DNA from: Pyrinomonadaceae bacterium
GTDB lineage: Bacteria; Acidobacteriota; Blastocatellia; Pyrinomonadales; Pyrinomonadaceae
DNA length: 49,723 bases
Reading direction: 5' to 3'
Assembly (NCBI GenBank): GCA_030841085.1
Contig: JAVEDP010000011.1
Location: 1-49,723, forward strand
A program made the position numbers and the translations under genes. Below, piece after piece: positions 7,967-18,000 of this stretch (position 1 is the first letter of the stretch; each line of letters opens with the position of its first letter). A model generated the notes under the pieces. The model did not search any database. It was not told where the DNA came from and was given only the letters and a program-made list of their open reading frames with translations.

Positions 7967-9865
7967 TTAGCCCTTAAGCCAAGCCTGGCGCAGGGCTTTC
8001 TGTTTTGCAGTAGCATCTTTCAGTTCTTCGATTTTGTATTCGAAACGTTCCGGCTCGCGCAGCACGATCGCCGTTTGAATCGTGCGGCGATCGCGTTTCA
8101 CCGTCAGCGGTACTCGATCGCCCTGCTTGTAATGAGCCAGCGCGACTAACCAATTTTCGCGCGAGACATTCTTGCGTCCCAGGGAAACAATTTCATCGCC
8201 TTCCTGCAAGCCGGCATCTTCCGCGGGCGAATCGTTGCGAACCGAGCCAATGGTCAGCGTGCCATTTTCCCAGTTAACTCTGATCCCGGCATCGAATGGC
8301 TCGCGAGCCTGCTCGCGCACCAGATGCATGCCGACTGAAGCAAGCGCCTCGTCATAAGGCAGCATCTCGACGCCGTGAACATAACGTCGGAAGAAATCAT
8401 TTAGATCCAAAGCGCTAACTTCCGACGCGACTCGTTGAAAATCTTCGACGGTGTAACCCCGGCCGCGCAAATAATAAGTCGCATTCGGGGCCTTCAAATA
8501 AAACTCCTCGTACATGCGCCGCATAACATCATCCAATGAAACCTTTCCATCCGTCTTGCCGCGAATCAGCAGATCGAGCGCGAGTGCGATTAACTCACCT
8601 TTCGGGTAATAACTGATCGAAATGTTGACAAGGTTGGTTCGTTGCGCGTGCGGCGCTCCGTCCAGAAACGGCGCCTGCTGCGAAGACTGTATCGCGCTCA
8701 TCAAATGGCTGCCGGCAGCATTTTCAATTCCTGTAACAGTCTGGTTTTCGGTGCGGAAAAAACGCGTGTCATCCCAAATGCCGGCCCGCCGCATCATCAA
8801 GTGTCCGTAGTAATTCGTGAAGCCCTCGGCAATCCAAAGCCCGCGAGTGTTCGCCGGGCGAGTGAAATCCCATGGTCCAAGTTCGACCGGCCGCAGTCGT
8901 TTCACGTTCCAAACGTGGAAGAACTCATGCGCAACCGTATCGAGCGCGTCGCCATACACGCCCGTCTCACCCAGCGCGCCCGGCTCGATAATTTGCGTGG
9001 ACGTCAGATGCTCCATGCCATCGCCAGAGTGATCGTCGGCAGCGAAGTGAATTAGAAAAGTATAGGAGTCAAACTCCGGCGGTCCCCACATTCCGGTTTC
9101 GGCCCGCACAATTTTTTCAATGTCATGGACCAGCGCCGCGCGTTTCCCGCCTTCGTCCCCGAATGAATGGACCATGACGCGATAGAGCTTGCCGTCAACC
9201 TTAAACTCGTCAAGGGTAAAGTCGGGCGCAATTTCAGTTGGTGTATCAATCAGAATATCCCAGTTTGGAAAATGCCATTCACTCTGGTCCAGGCGTTCCA
9301 TGCGTCCGTTGAAAATCTTCCAACCGTTCGGGGGAGCGATAGAGAGCGTGACGGGATCCTGTTTGTGATTAACCACGTACATGAAGATCGTGCCGCCGTT
9401 GAAATTCGCATGACGCGAATCCAGTTGCGAGAACGTGCCGGACAAATCGTTGCCGAAAACCTTGTAGCGAATCGTCAGATGAGAAGAATTCATTGTCGCG
9501 ACGCGCCAGGTTTGATCATCGACGCGGGTGACCGGAAAAGGGGATAGCTTGCATTGCGCGGCGCGCGGGCAGATGCCGCCGAGCGCTTCAAACTGCTGCA
9601 CGTTCTTTGCGAAGTCAAAAACCGCATAACGACCGGGCGACCATCTGGGCATTTGAAAGTCGAGAGACTTTGTCAGTTGGTCTTCGGGCAGTTCAACTTC
9701 GATTGTCACTTCGAACAGATGCGAGACCGGACGCGACATCGCCAGGCGATAGGTGAGCGACCGCAGCGGCTGTTCCGGTTGAGCAAGTGTGAAAGCGGCG
9801 GATGAAAAGAGTAACGAAAGCAGCAAGAGGCTGCGGATAAATTTATTTTGCGAAGTGCAGTTCAT
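7967..9865 (-). CDS. M61 family metallopeptidase with PDZ domain (secreted)
   Basis: The start at 9865 gives 632 residues beginning with a clear signal peptide (MNCTSQNKFIRSLLLLSLLF, cleavage around the AQ after SSAAFTL). The in-frame extension upstream has no signal features and is rejected. Domain order is an N-terminal beta domain (about 30-210), the M61 catalytic domain with HEFFH (zinc ligands H313 and H317, catalytic E314) and the third ligand E347 in LWIAEGF, then a C-terminal PDZ domain (about 530-600, SVRNDSPAEDAGLQEGDEIVSL). M61 enzymes are glycyl aminopeptidases acting in the periplasm or outside the cell. Length and domain order are normal for the family. Confidence 0.93.
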   Translation of the reverse strand: MNCTSQNKFIRSLLLLSLLFSSAAFTLAQPEQPLRSLTYRLAMSRPVSHLFEVTIEVELPEDQLTKSLDFQMPRWSPGRYAVFDFAKNVQQFEALGGICPRAAQCKLSPFPVTRVDDQTWRVATMNSSHLTIRYKVFGNDLSGTFSQLDSRHANFNGGTIFMYVVNHKQDPVTLSIAPPNGWKIFNGRMERLDQSEWHFPNWDILIDTPTEIAPDFTLDEFKVDGKLYRVMVHSFGDEGGKRAALVHDIEKIVRAETGMWGPPEFDSYTFLIHFAADDHSGDGMEHLTSTQIIEPGALGETGVYGDALDTVAHEFFHVWNVKRLRPVELGPWDFTRPANTRGLWIAEGFTNYYGHLMMRRAGIWDDTRFFRTENQTVTGIENAAGSHLMSAIQSSQQAPFLDGAPHAQRTNLVNISISYYPKGELIALALDLLIRGKTDGKVSLDDVMRRMYEEFYLKAPNATYYLRGRGYTVEDFQRVASEVSALDLNDFFRRYVHGVEMLPYDEALASVGMHLVREQAREPFDAGIRVNWENGTLTIGSVRNDSPAEDAGLQEGDEIVSLGRKNVSRENWLVALAHYKQGDRVPLTVKRDRRTIQTAIVLREPERFEYKIEELKDATAKQKALRQAWLKG

Positions 9866-10001
9866 GAATTTCCAGTGACAGTTGCAATCTAATGTTAGGC
9901 AAGACTGTTGCGGATTATGTTGGTTTTCCGGAAAGCCTGTCAAAGTATAGCCTCTCGAAAATACTCAAAGCAGAGCGTTCACGAATACGATCCGAGCTCT
10001 C

Positions 10002-10089
10002 CAGGTTAGGAAGGGTGGCTTGCCCCCGCTCTGTTCTTCGCTGAATGAATGGTATCGAAGAGCGGGGGCAAGCCACCCTTCCCAACCTG
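10002..10089. repeat. Long palindrome, GGGAAGGGYGGC family
   Basis: Arms of about 31 bases (10002-10032 and 10059-10089), reverse complements with one mismatch, surround a 26-base loop. The arm core GGAAGGGTGGCTTGCCCCCG recurs with small changes at 35140-35291, so it is a dispersed element. It lies between the M61 gene and the AlaX-like gene, which are divergent. Confidence 0.8.
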
Positions 10090-10155
10090 ATATTATTCGA
10101 ACCGAGCAATCCACTCTGGCTTGCATGCTTTTTCTCCTTCGATTATTAAATCACC

Positions 10156-11436
10156 ATGCCGGCCACCGAACGCCTTTATTACAACGATTCTCATTTGATC
10201 GAATTCGAAGCTCGCGTCGTCGAGATTTCAGAGCGCGTCAGTGGCTGGACCGCAGTGACGCTTGACCGCACCGCGTTTTATCCGACCGGCGGCGGCCAAC
10301 CCAGCGATACCGGAACACTCAACGGCCTGCGCGTGGTCGAGTGCATCGACGATGAAGACAACGGTGTGCTGCATGTGATTCAGGGCCGGCCGCCTGAAGT
10401 TGGCACAACTGTAAAAGGCCGTGTTGATTGGTTGCGGCGTCTGGACCACATTCAACAACACACCGGCCAGCACATTCTTTCGCAGGCTTTTGTCACTCTT
10501 TTTAAGGCACCCACAAAAGGCTTTCGCGTGTTGGCGGAGTGCTGCGAGATCGATGTGGAGTTGGCAAACCCAAGCAACGAAGCGATCGAGCGCGGTGTGG
10601 AGTTGGCGAACAACGTCATCTGGGAAGATCGGCAGATCACGATTCAAACCGTGACATCGCAGCAAGCCGCCGAACTGCCGCTTAGAAAAGAACCATCGCG
10701 CGACGGTGATTTGAGACTGATTGAAATCGACGGGTTCGATTTGACGCCTTGTGGCGGCACGCATGCGTTTCGCACCGGCGAAGTCGGAATGATCGCTGTG
10801 CGCCACTGGGAACGCGCGAAGGGCCTGACGCGGATTGAGTTCGTCGCCGGCATGCGCGCCCTCGCCGATTATCGCCGCGCCAACACGACCGCACGCGGCG
10901 TCGCTTCTCTTTTTAGCGCTGCTCGCGACGACGCGCCGGCTTTGACTGCGCGAATGCTCGACGAGAATAAAGACCTTCACCGTCGCCTGCGTTCGCTTGA
11001 AGCGAACGCTGCTGACCTTGAAGCGAAAGAACTGATTCAATCGACAGCGGAACAACTGTCTGATTTACGCGATACTGCCGCAATGAAGTCAGTACCGTCT
11101 GCGGTAGCGGATGGGTCCGTCTCGTCGAGGCCACTCGTCATCACCAAAATCTTTACCGGTCGCCAAGCCGAATCACTGAAGCAACTTGCGCACGCCTTGA
11201 TCGCTCACGAGAATGTGGTGGCATTGTTGGCGTCTAACGATCACGGAACCGCACGACTAGTGTTCGCCAGATCAGCCGATGCGTCGGGCGACATGAATGC
11301 GTTGATGAAAGAATCCTGCGCATTGCTCGATGGGCGCGGCGGCGGCAAGCCGGACATGGCCCAGGGCGGCGGCAAGAATGTGGAGAAGCTCGAGGACGCA
11401 ATCGACGCCGCGATGCGTGCTTTATTGCACGACTGA
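10156..11436 (+). CDS. AlaX-type alanyl-tRNA editing protein with DHHA1 domain
   Basis: A 426-residue protein. The N-terminal part (to about 250) is the tRNA_SAD/editing domain of alanyl-tRNA synthetase, with zinc ligands H102 and H106 in QQHTGQHILS and C199 and H203 in PCGGTHAF. It hydrolyses misacylated seryl- or glycyl-tRNA-Ala. A helical linker (about 255-290) leads to a DHHA1 domain (about 320-426, ending with the GGGKPDMAQGGG motif). This corresponds to the long AlaX class. It is the only gene between the long palindrome and a tRNA-Ala gene about 270 bases downstream; the proximity to its substrate-type tRNA is probably coincidental. The start codon ATG is supported by the conserved N-terminus. 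Confidence 0.93.
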   Translation: MPATERLYYNDSHLIEFEARVVEISERVSGWTAVTLDRTAFYPTGGGQPSDTGTLNGLRVVECIDDEDNGVLHVIQGRPPEVGTTVKGRVDWLRRLDHIQQHTGQHILSQAFVTLFKAPTKGFRVLAECCEIDVELANPSNEAIERGVELANNVIWEDRQITIQTVTSQQAAELPLRKEPSRDGDLRLIEIDGFDLTPCGGTHAFRTGEVGMIAVRHWERAKGLTRIEFVAGMRALADYRRANTTARGVASLFSAARDDAPALTARMLDENKDLHRRLRSLEANAADLEAKELIQSTAEQLSDLRDTAAMKSVPSAVADGSVSSRPLVITKIFTGRQAESLKQLAHALIAHENVVALLASNDHGTARLVFARSADASGDMNALMKESCALLDGRGGGKPDMAQGGGKNVEKLEDAIDAAMRALLHD

Positions 11437-11438
11437 TC

Positions 11439-11631
11439 AATCCACAGATTACGCAGATTCCGCCGATTGCGAAACGAGGAAGTGAGCCTTTTCAAAGCAT
11501 GGCTTTACTTTTACGAGGTCAGGGCCAATGGATTTCTGTCGTATCTACATTTTATCCGCACTTGCGCTGCGAAGTTTGCCGCCAACAATTTCCGCCCGGA
11601 AAATCTGTATAATCTGCGTAATCTGTGGATT
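11439..11631. repeat. Inverted 9-bp-period repeat arms
   Basis: The left arm (11439-11468) and right arm (11602-11631) are reverse complements with an approximately 9-bp period (units like CAGATTACG). They flank a spacer of about 130 bases with no convincing gene. The arrangement resembles the heptamer arrays elsewhere in the window but with a longer unit. Confidence 0.7.
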
Positions 11632-11665
11632 ATTTTTTGAAAAGTCACTCTTTCAAACTCACAAC

Positions 11666-11694
11666 TTGAAACTCGAAACTCCAGACTGTATTCT
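11666..11694 (+). promoter_or_regulatory. Promoter of the tRNA-Ala gene
   Basis: TTGAAA (11666-11671) and TATTCT (11689-11694) are separated by exactly 17 bases, and the tRNA begins 10 bases after the -10 element, the usual geometry. The -35 region overlaps a short GAAACT repeat tract. Confidence 0.55.
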
Positions 11695-11703
11695 CATGCG
11701 CGT

Positions 11704-11779
11704 GGGGCAGTAGCTCAGTTGGCAGAGCGCCGCGTTCGCAATGCGGAGGCCAGGAGTTCGACCCTCCTCTGCTCCACCA
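11704..11779 (+). tRNA. tRNA-Ala (anticodon CGC)
   Basis: The 76-base gene folds into a complete cloverleaf. The acceptor stem is GGGGCAG with CTGCTCC (one G-U pair), the D arm GCTC/GAGC, the anticodon stem CCGCG/TGCGG with loop TTCGCAA giving anticodon CGC, and the T arm AGGAG/CTCCT with loop TTCGACC. The discriminator is A and CCA is encoded. Its 3' 45 bases (from the anticodon loop to CCA) are duplicated at 29409-29453, showing that an element integrated here. The gene is intact because the element carried a replacement 3' half. No terminator follows directly. Confidence 0.97.
11735..11779. repeat. attL: 45-bp direct repeat in the tRNA-Ala 3' half
   Basis: These 45 bases are identical to 29409-29453, and the flanking bases on both sides differ. 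The repeat spans the anticodon loop, variable loop, T arm, acceptor strand and CCA, a typical crossover region for tyrosine recombinases that use tRNA genes. Confidence 0.92.
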
Positions 11780-12090
11780 CTAACACTCAAACCTTCAATT
11801 AATTACAAGCACAACCCTCCTAGACCCGATTTCCCCAAGTGGCCAATACGTGGCGAGAAAAAACAGCACACTATGGTAGAAGACCGTAGAGGATCGGAAC
11901 AAATGGTAAACGAGCGAAACACAACTAGCCTGCAACTTATTGACTTGTAGGCACTTGAATATTTTGTCCGCTGCGGAGGGCTGGTCCGAAGTGAATAAGA
12001 AATACAAAACAGCGGACAGCACCTTTCATGAACACAACACACTTGGGAACGTGTCAATGAAATGCGGCTGGCACATCAATCAAATACAAT
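11780..12090. other. Left end of island, no gene
   Basis: These 311 bases between the tRNA and the end of the TcA gene contain no credible coding sequence. They hold a CCAAGTGGCC-type motif (11834-11853) and a pair of short complementary segments (TCCGCTG near 11969 and CAGCGGA near 12010). An integrase remnant might be expected here, but none is recognisable. Confidence 0.6.
11834..11853. repeat. Island-end motif copy 1 (CCAAGTGGCC type)
   Basis: Twenty bases identical to 29262-29281, located 54 bases inside the left att repeat. After each copy the sequence stays partly alike (an A-rich stretch, then a CAGCAC or CTGCAC). It may be a recombinase arm site or the scar of an older insertion. 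Confidence 0.55.
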
Positions 12091-15000
12091 TTAAAAGCTA
12101 TATTTGACCACTAGCATCAAGTCTTCAAGGTTAACTAGTTGCGCCGCGCTTATCGATAATTCAAAAGGAGTTTCGATTTCCAGGCCGGTCTTACTACCGC
12201 GACACAACTTCCACTCATCAATTCTCGACAGATTTACCGCGGTCCCATCAATGTTGACCGAATAGGAGGCCAGATTGTTTTTAACCCGAGCAATAATACT
12301 TATCTTGTCAATCTCGACATTCGCAAGCGATTGGACAAAATAGGGGAGCCTCGATTTAGCTATTGTTAAGTCAACCGTTCCGTTCGTTTTGAGCAAGTGC
12401 CATTCGTTTGGCATATCATGTTTCAGATTTACGGCAACGTGTAATCCGGTTTGATTGAGTTGTTGTCTTATTTCGATCAGTTTGTCCTTCAAAGTTGATT
12501 CGGCCAGCCCTCGCAAGCCGCCGCCGCCCTCTCTGGCGGTATATTTTATGTGCAAAACAACATCTGAAATGGTTTCGTAGTCAAACTGTCGAGCCTCTTT
12601 CGGAAGTTCCAGCCGCCAGGTGCTTATTGCGCCGCAGCCTTCAAACGGCAGGTAACGCTCGTCACGAAAATTCAACTCAAACATACCGCTGTCGTTTTGC
12701 GAATTACTGGCCGACATGGATTGGATCGCGCCCACGGTGTAGGTAAACCTTTCATCGTTGCCGGTATCTTCTCCATAACCAGTCCCCGCGCTATTATCGG
12801 GGTTCGTGTTCTTTCTATATTTATTTTTTACCAAAGATAACTTAGCGCTCACCGAGGTGTACGGACCGGCGATACAAGGCAGGCTCAAACTAACCGATTT
12901 GACTCTTCGGAAATAATGCCCCGGATGATCCATATCGTAGATGACTTCCGGTATTTCAAAATCACAAACGCCGGTAGCGCGCAGCCTGACGAAGGCGAGG
13001 GGATCAAGCAAAGCCAGCGAAACGTGCTTGGTTATTTCATATTCACGTCTGTTTTTGTCGAGGTAGCCGGTCTCCATTCGCTGAATGTCATGGAACAGAT
13101 GGTCTGCGCTTTGCAGTCCTTTCTTCATGCTGTCCCAATAGCCAAATGCGATATAAGTATCGTCATTGCCGAGTTCGAACCGGTAACAGCGCTCGGCTTT
13201 TTTGGCAAAGTCGTAAGCCAGTTGATACGCTCTGAAATAAACGGAGCTTATTTGACCAATCGTCCAGTCATACAGCTCCTTATTCGTAAATTTAGAGCGC
13301 ATAAACTCATCGGTCTTTTTGGCGTTTTCAATTTGCAGATCGTGATTTCTTAGATCCGTCTCCCCAATGTCCCGGCGAATTTCGGCGGCGACGATTTGCC
13401 GCGATATTTGAGCCAGTTCTTTTTTGGCTAGACGCTCCTGAAGTTTCCAATCATCGAAACGCCGGTCGTATCCGCCCAGAATCGAAGCACGACTCGCTTC
13501 GTATGAAGCAACACTGCCTAAGATACTCAAAATATCAGCGGCGACAGTGGTCGCTTTTGACAGCGCTGAACCTCCAATTTGAAGAACAACTTTCGGAGAG
13601 CCGCCAAAACCGGAAGCGCCGATGTGCATTTCTGGAATCAATGACAAAACCCCGGCAACTGTTCTCACTACCTGAGATTGAAATTGGTAATCCTGAGATT
13701 CGGCTAACTTATCCAGATTTAGCTGCTCGCTGGGAATTATCTTTTTGATGTTCGAGTAATACTTGTTCCGTTCTTCGGTGACGGCCTGGGTTCTTTTTAA
13801 AATCTCGATCTGCTCTTTGGCTTCTTTTATTTGCAGCAGCTTCATATCTCTGACGGCCTTTAATACTTTCATCTCCAGGTCGCTGCGCAAAAGCGAGATC
13901 GCTTCCGCATCTTTCTTTTCCAAAGCCTGCAGCAGAGAGCTGCCGAGACCTCTGACTTCCTGAGCCAATTCAGTCGCTTTCTGTGAAAGCACATTGAATC
14001 TGTAAAAGGGAGTCGGAGCATTTACTCCGGCCAGGATGGAAGAAATATCGAGGCCGCCGGCCGCGGCGCGAACCATCATGGCCGGATCAATCGGAGGCGC
14101 AAACAAGGCCAGACTGCGCTCGGCGCCTTCGATGTTTCGGCAATGGCGAATATTAAACAGGCGCTCGGCGATGCGGTCCCAATACTCCAGCATCTTGTCG
14201 TTCTGCGGTATGCAGAAATAAAGCGTTGATAAAGTGATGGGCGAAGGAGGCAACTCGGCCCCTTTTTCTGGCAGTGCCGAAAGGTCAGGCAAGATGTTTT
14301 CCAAATCAATCAGAGCATTGCCAAAAGCGTCAAGCTTGCCTTCCATCTGATTGTAAGTTTCATATGGCGCTTTGATGGCGGCCGGTATAATTCGCGGCTT
14401 CGGGCCCAGTAGCTTGTCAGCCAGAATATACATCTGTGTCGCCTGTGCGACAGTTTCCATCGTGTCCTGTCTGAATAGATAATCGCCCCACTCAGTGAGG
14501 TTATCTATGTATTTCATCAGTAACGCTTTCTGATAAGCGACCGGACGGAAGCGTGCGATGACGTGCGGCCTGAACGGCTTCTCTCTCCACTGGTCGATGG
14601 CAAACTCAAGCTCGGCTATTTCAGGCGTATTGGGGTTGGCGATTTTATACAGCAGGGTGTCAATTCGCTGGCTGATGTAATCGTTTGAATGGGTCAGGTA
14701 GAAGGGCTTCGTTACCCAATATTTCTGCGGCGTGTCGCCTTCCAAAGCTCCGGTCGGATTGAACATGTAATGGAACCAGGTCAGCGCCTCCTCAAACTTT
14801 TGATTTCTAGTCAATCGTGTCGCCAGCAAAAACGGGATATGAAAGAACAGCTCCCAATTGTATCCGCTGTAGCTTCCGTCACTGCTGAAGTCAATATCTT
14901 CGATGGGACGCGGCAAAGGGACCTGGCTAGTGGGCTGGTAATTATTATTGAAACTAAACGGGCTGACTTGTAACTGTGTTTCCCGCTTCATTAATTCGGG

Positions 15001-18000
15001 AACGCCGTCTCTGTAGAGGGTCGTTCTGAGCGGACAAACGAGCGGGTGATACATGTTCTTGAAATGCTCGCCATACTGCAGATTCGCATACACCTTCAGC
15101 TCATCCACGATTTCCAGATAATCGGGATCGGCTTTCAACTTGGCGAACAAGGCGTTGATATCCTGTGACGGATTAGCATTGCCTGGAGCAAAGTATTTAT
15201 TGAACAAAGCGATAGCATCTTCGATAAGCTGCAAGACATTAGAGCCGGTGCGTTTGATGTAGACCGGACGGTCTTTCCGCTCTTTATCTTCACGGTAAAA
15301 TCCCGGAATAACGACGTACGCGTGGTTGCTGTCTTCCATGAAATAAGGAAGCAACGTGCCGAGCGGAATTTTCACGGCGTGACCTTCTTTAAAACCGCGC
15401 CCGAAAATATGCAGCAGTAGATATTGGAGAAGCAGAAGGACCAAATCAATCTGCGTTAGCTGAAGCGGATAGGTTAATCTGAAACTATTGGGTGTCTTGG
15501 ATAGTATTTCGAGAAATCCGAAAAAAGAGATTCCGTTTCTCACCGACAAGTCGTCTACAGCCGCAGTTACATCTCTGTAACGTTGCGTATTTAACAACGC
15601 GTGGCGGAAATCTGGCAGAAAGTCGGGAATGCCCAAACTACCCTGGAACGCCAGTTCCGGGTAGCCCTTGCAGCCCGCTATGTTAAAGATTCCGTTTACC
15701 TGACTATATTCCTGATTATTTGCGTAAATCGTGCTGAACAGCCATATCTGCTGGCCCCATTCAAAATACATAAGATTGTATTGGTCTCTCGGTAGGGGCG
15801 CAGTGGTATAGCCGCTGGGTGTACGTATGCCTTCTTTGGAAATCTTCTTTGGCTGCCATGTTTTATTGGCAAACTCGCTGACCGCTAGCTGAATTACTAA
15901 TCGGCGTGCTGGTTTGTCGACGGGTACGGGGCCGGGTGAACTACTGGGAACTGTCGCCACTGGATCCGGGTCCGGCTCCTCGCTGATAGTGAGCCAGGCC
16001 AGGCACAAACGATTATTGCGGACAAAGGCTAGAAGATGGTCGCCTGTGATATCAAGCTCTACTTTTTCCCAGGGAGTCCAGTATCGCTCCTGCTCGAATC
16101 TTCGGTAATAATAAATCGCCGGGTCTCCGCCTTTCGTGCGGGCAAAGACGTGCATGGTCTTAATGTCAGACTGATACCAGGTGGCGACCACTTCCAGAAA
16201 AGCAATGTTGTCCAGTTTTTCAAGGTATCGGATTAAAGCTTCTTCTGACGTAAACTCGTTTAGCTCGTTTTGTAATAACTCGTTTTCCAGTTCAGTGAAC
16301 AGGAAAGATTTATCGTCGCGCAATTCGGCTTCGATCCAGTTCTCCGGGTAAAGAAAAACTTTCCGGTTCGCTTCCCAAACGCGATAGTTTTTCATCCATT
16401 TCCACTCGGACCATTTTTTGTCATTGTTGAGGTCGGCCGCTGACCGCGGCTCCAATCCCATCAAACAACGCTGGACGAAAAGCTGGACCGAGCCGTGCGC
16501 CAGCACGATTCTTGACGAAGGCATGCATGATTCCATTTCCACATCTACCAGAAAATAATCATACAAGTAGTTCTCGTCTTTCATTTCAGGATTGGTCGCC
16601 AGCAAATACGCGACCAGCGCATCTCTCTTCTGCGGCCGAATGGCATCGGTGATTTGTTTAAGAGTATCCAGCCAAACCTCTTCGTCGTAACGGGCTTTTA
16701 AAGCCGTTCGCAGCGAGTTCGTATCCGCGCCGGTCAGCACCGGCTTAATAAATTCTTTGATCTGCGTGACGATTGAACCTAGTTTTCTCAGATGCTCGAT
16801 GCATTTTTCGATGGCTTTCCAGGTTTCGACATCTTCATAATTGCTTATATCCCAATTTATGGGGGCTACCGGGAATAAGTGAGCATCAACCGCATCCACA
16901 TCTTCTTTGTCATAACCTGTCAGCAAGGAAAAGGTGTCTATCCAGCCGGCTCGGGTAGTTGGGCTGGCAGGCAGCAGCATTTCCGCCACGTGATAGAAAG
17001 TTAGCGGGTTTTCCGCATCGGCTGGATTGGGCACAGGCGTCAGTTGCTTTGCTATCGAAAGCATTCCCGCAAAGGCTGCATAAGACGAATAAGCGATCGG
17101 ATTCTGTCCCGCTTGATAAGGAATACTGTCCAGCTCAAACCATCCGAGCAGAGCATTGTTTTGCAGATGCCAGGCGACTTGTTCATTTTCCAGCTTGAAG
17201 GAATTTATTAACGGAAATAGTTTATGCAGCAGTCGAATCGCATTGTATTGTTCCGGAAAAGCCGCGTCGGTGATGGCCGGTAAAACCGGAGGCGTATTTA
17301 ACTGGTCAATTAACGTGTCCGTTTGCAGCAAATCGCCAACCAGATCAGTGCCGGGCAAAGGTTGTTTGAGCAGTGCATTGTCTACAACGATTTCTGCCAG
17401 GCCTTCATTCGTTTTGAAGGAAGTCGCCAGCACTTGCAGAAGTGCTCTCCTCTTTGCGTCCTTAAAAAAGAAATCGGAAACGGGATCGAGTAGGGACTCT
17501 ATCAAAGCATTTCGTGTCTCATAGTCTAGCTCGATTTCGACACTTGTGTTGGCAGCGTTCGCGGCGGTTAGTGTTAATACTTCGGCGGCGATGGCGGCTG
17601 TCAACTGTGCCTGCGCGGCGGGTAATTGCGCTGGAGTCGCGGTTGAGACTGCCAGTTGAGCGTCCTCGATTGCCGCCAGAGCAGCGGCTTCATTCGCATT
17701 GGCGGTTGCTGCCAGTGGCAGCGCCGCAGCTAAGGCGTTAAGGGCAATTCCAATTTGAGCCGTATCAAAAAATTTATCGAGCCGGTTTTGGACAAAAACG
17801 ATAGCTTGCGCCACATTGGTTGAATTGATGACAGCGCCGGTTTCATCGGTCCAGGTAAATTCCCAGTTGCCGTCAATTAAGCCGATAAATATTTTTAAGT
17901 CTTCTTCCGTAATACCGCGAAGTTTTGAAAAGAGATTTTGCAGCGTCTCCTTTTGTTCGTCGGCCGTTAACTCGCTGTTGTAAGGGGAACGATTGGCGGT

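Noticed and set aside
11780..12090. Remnant integrase gene between the tRNA and the TcA gene
   Set aside because: No frame has tyrosine-recombinase motifs such as the R-H-R-Y box; only short open frames exist.
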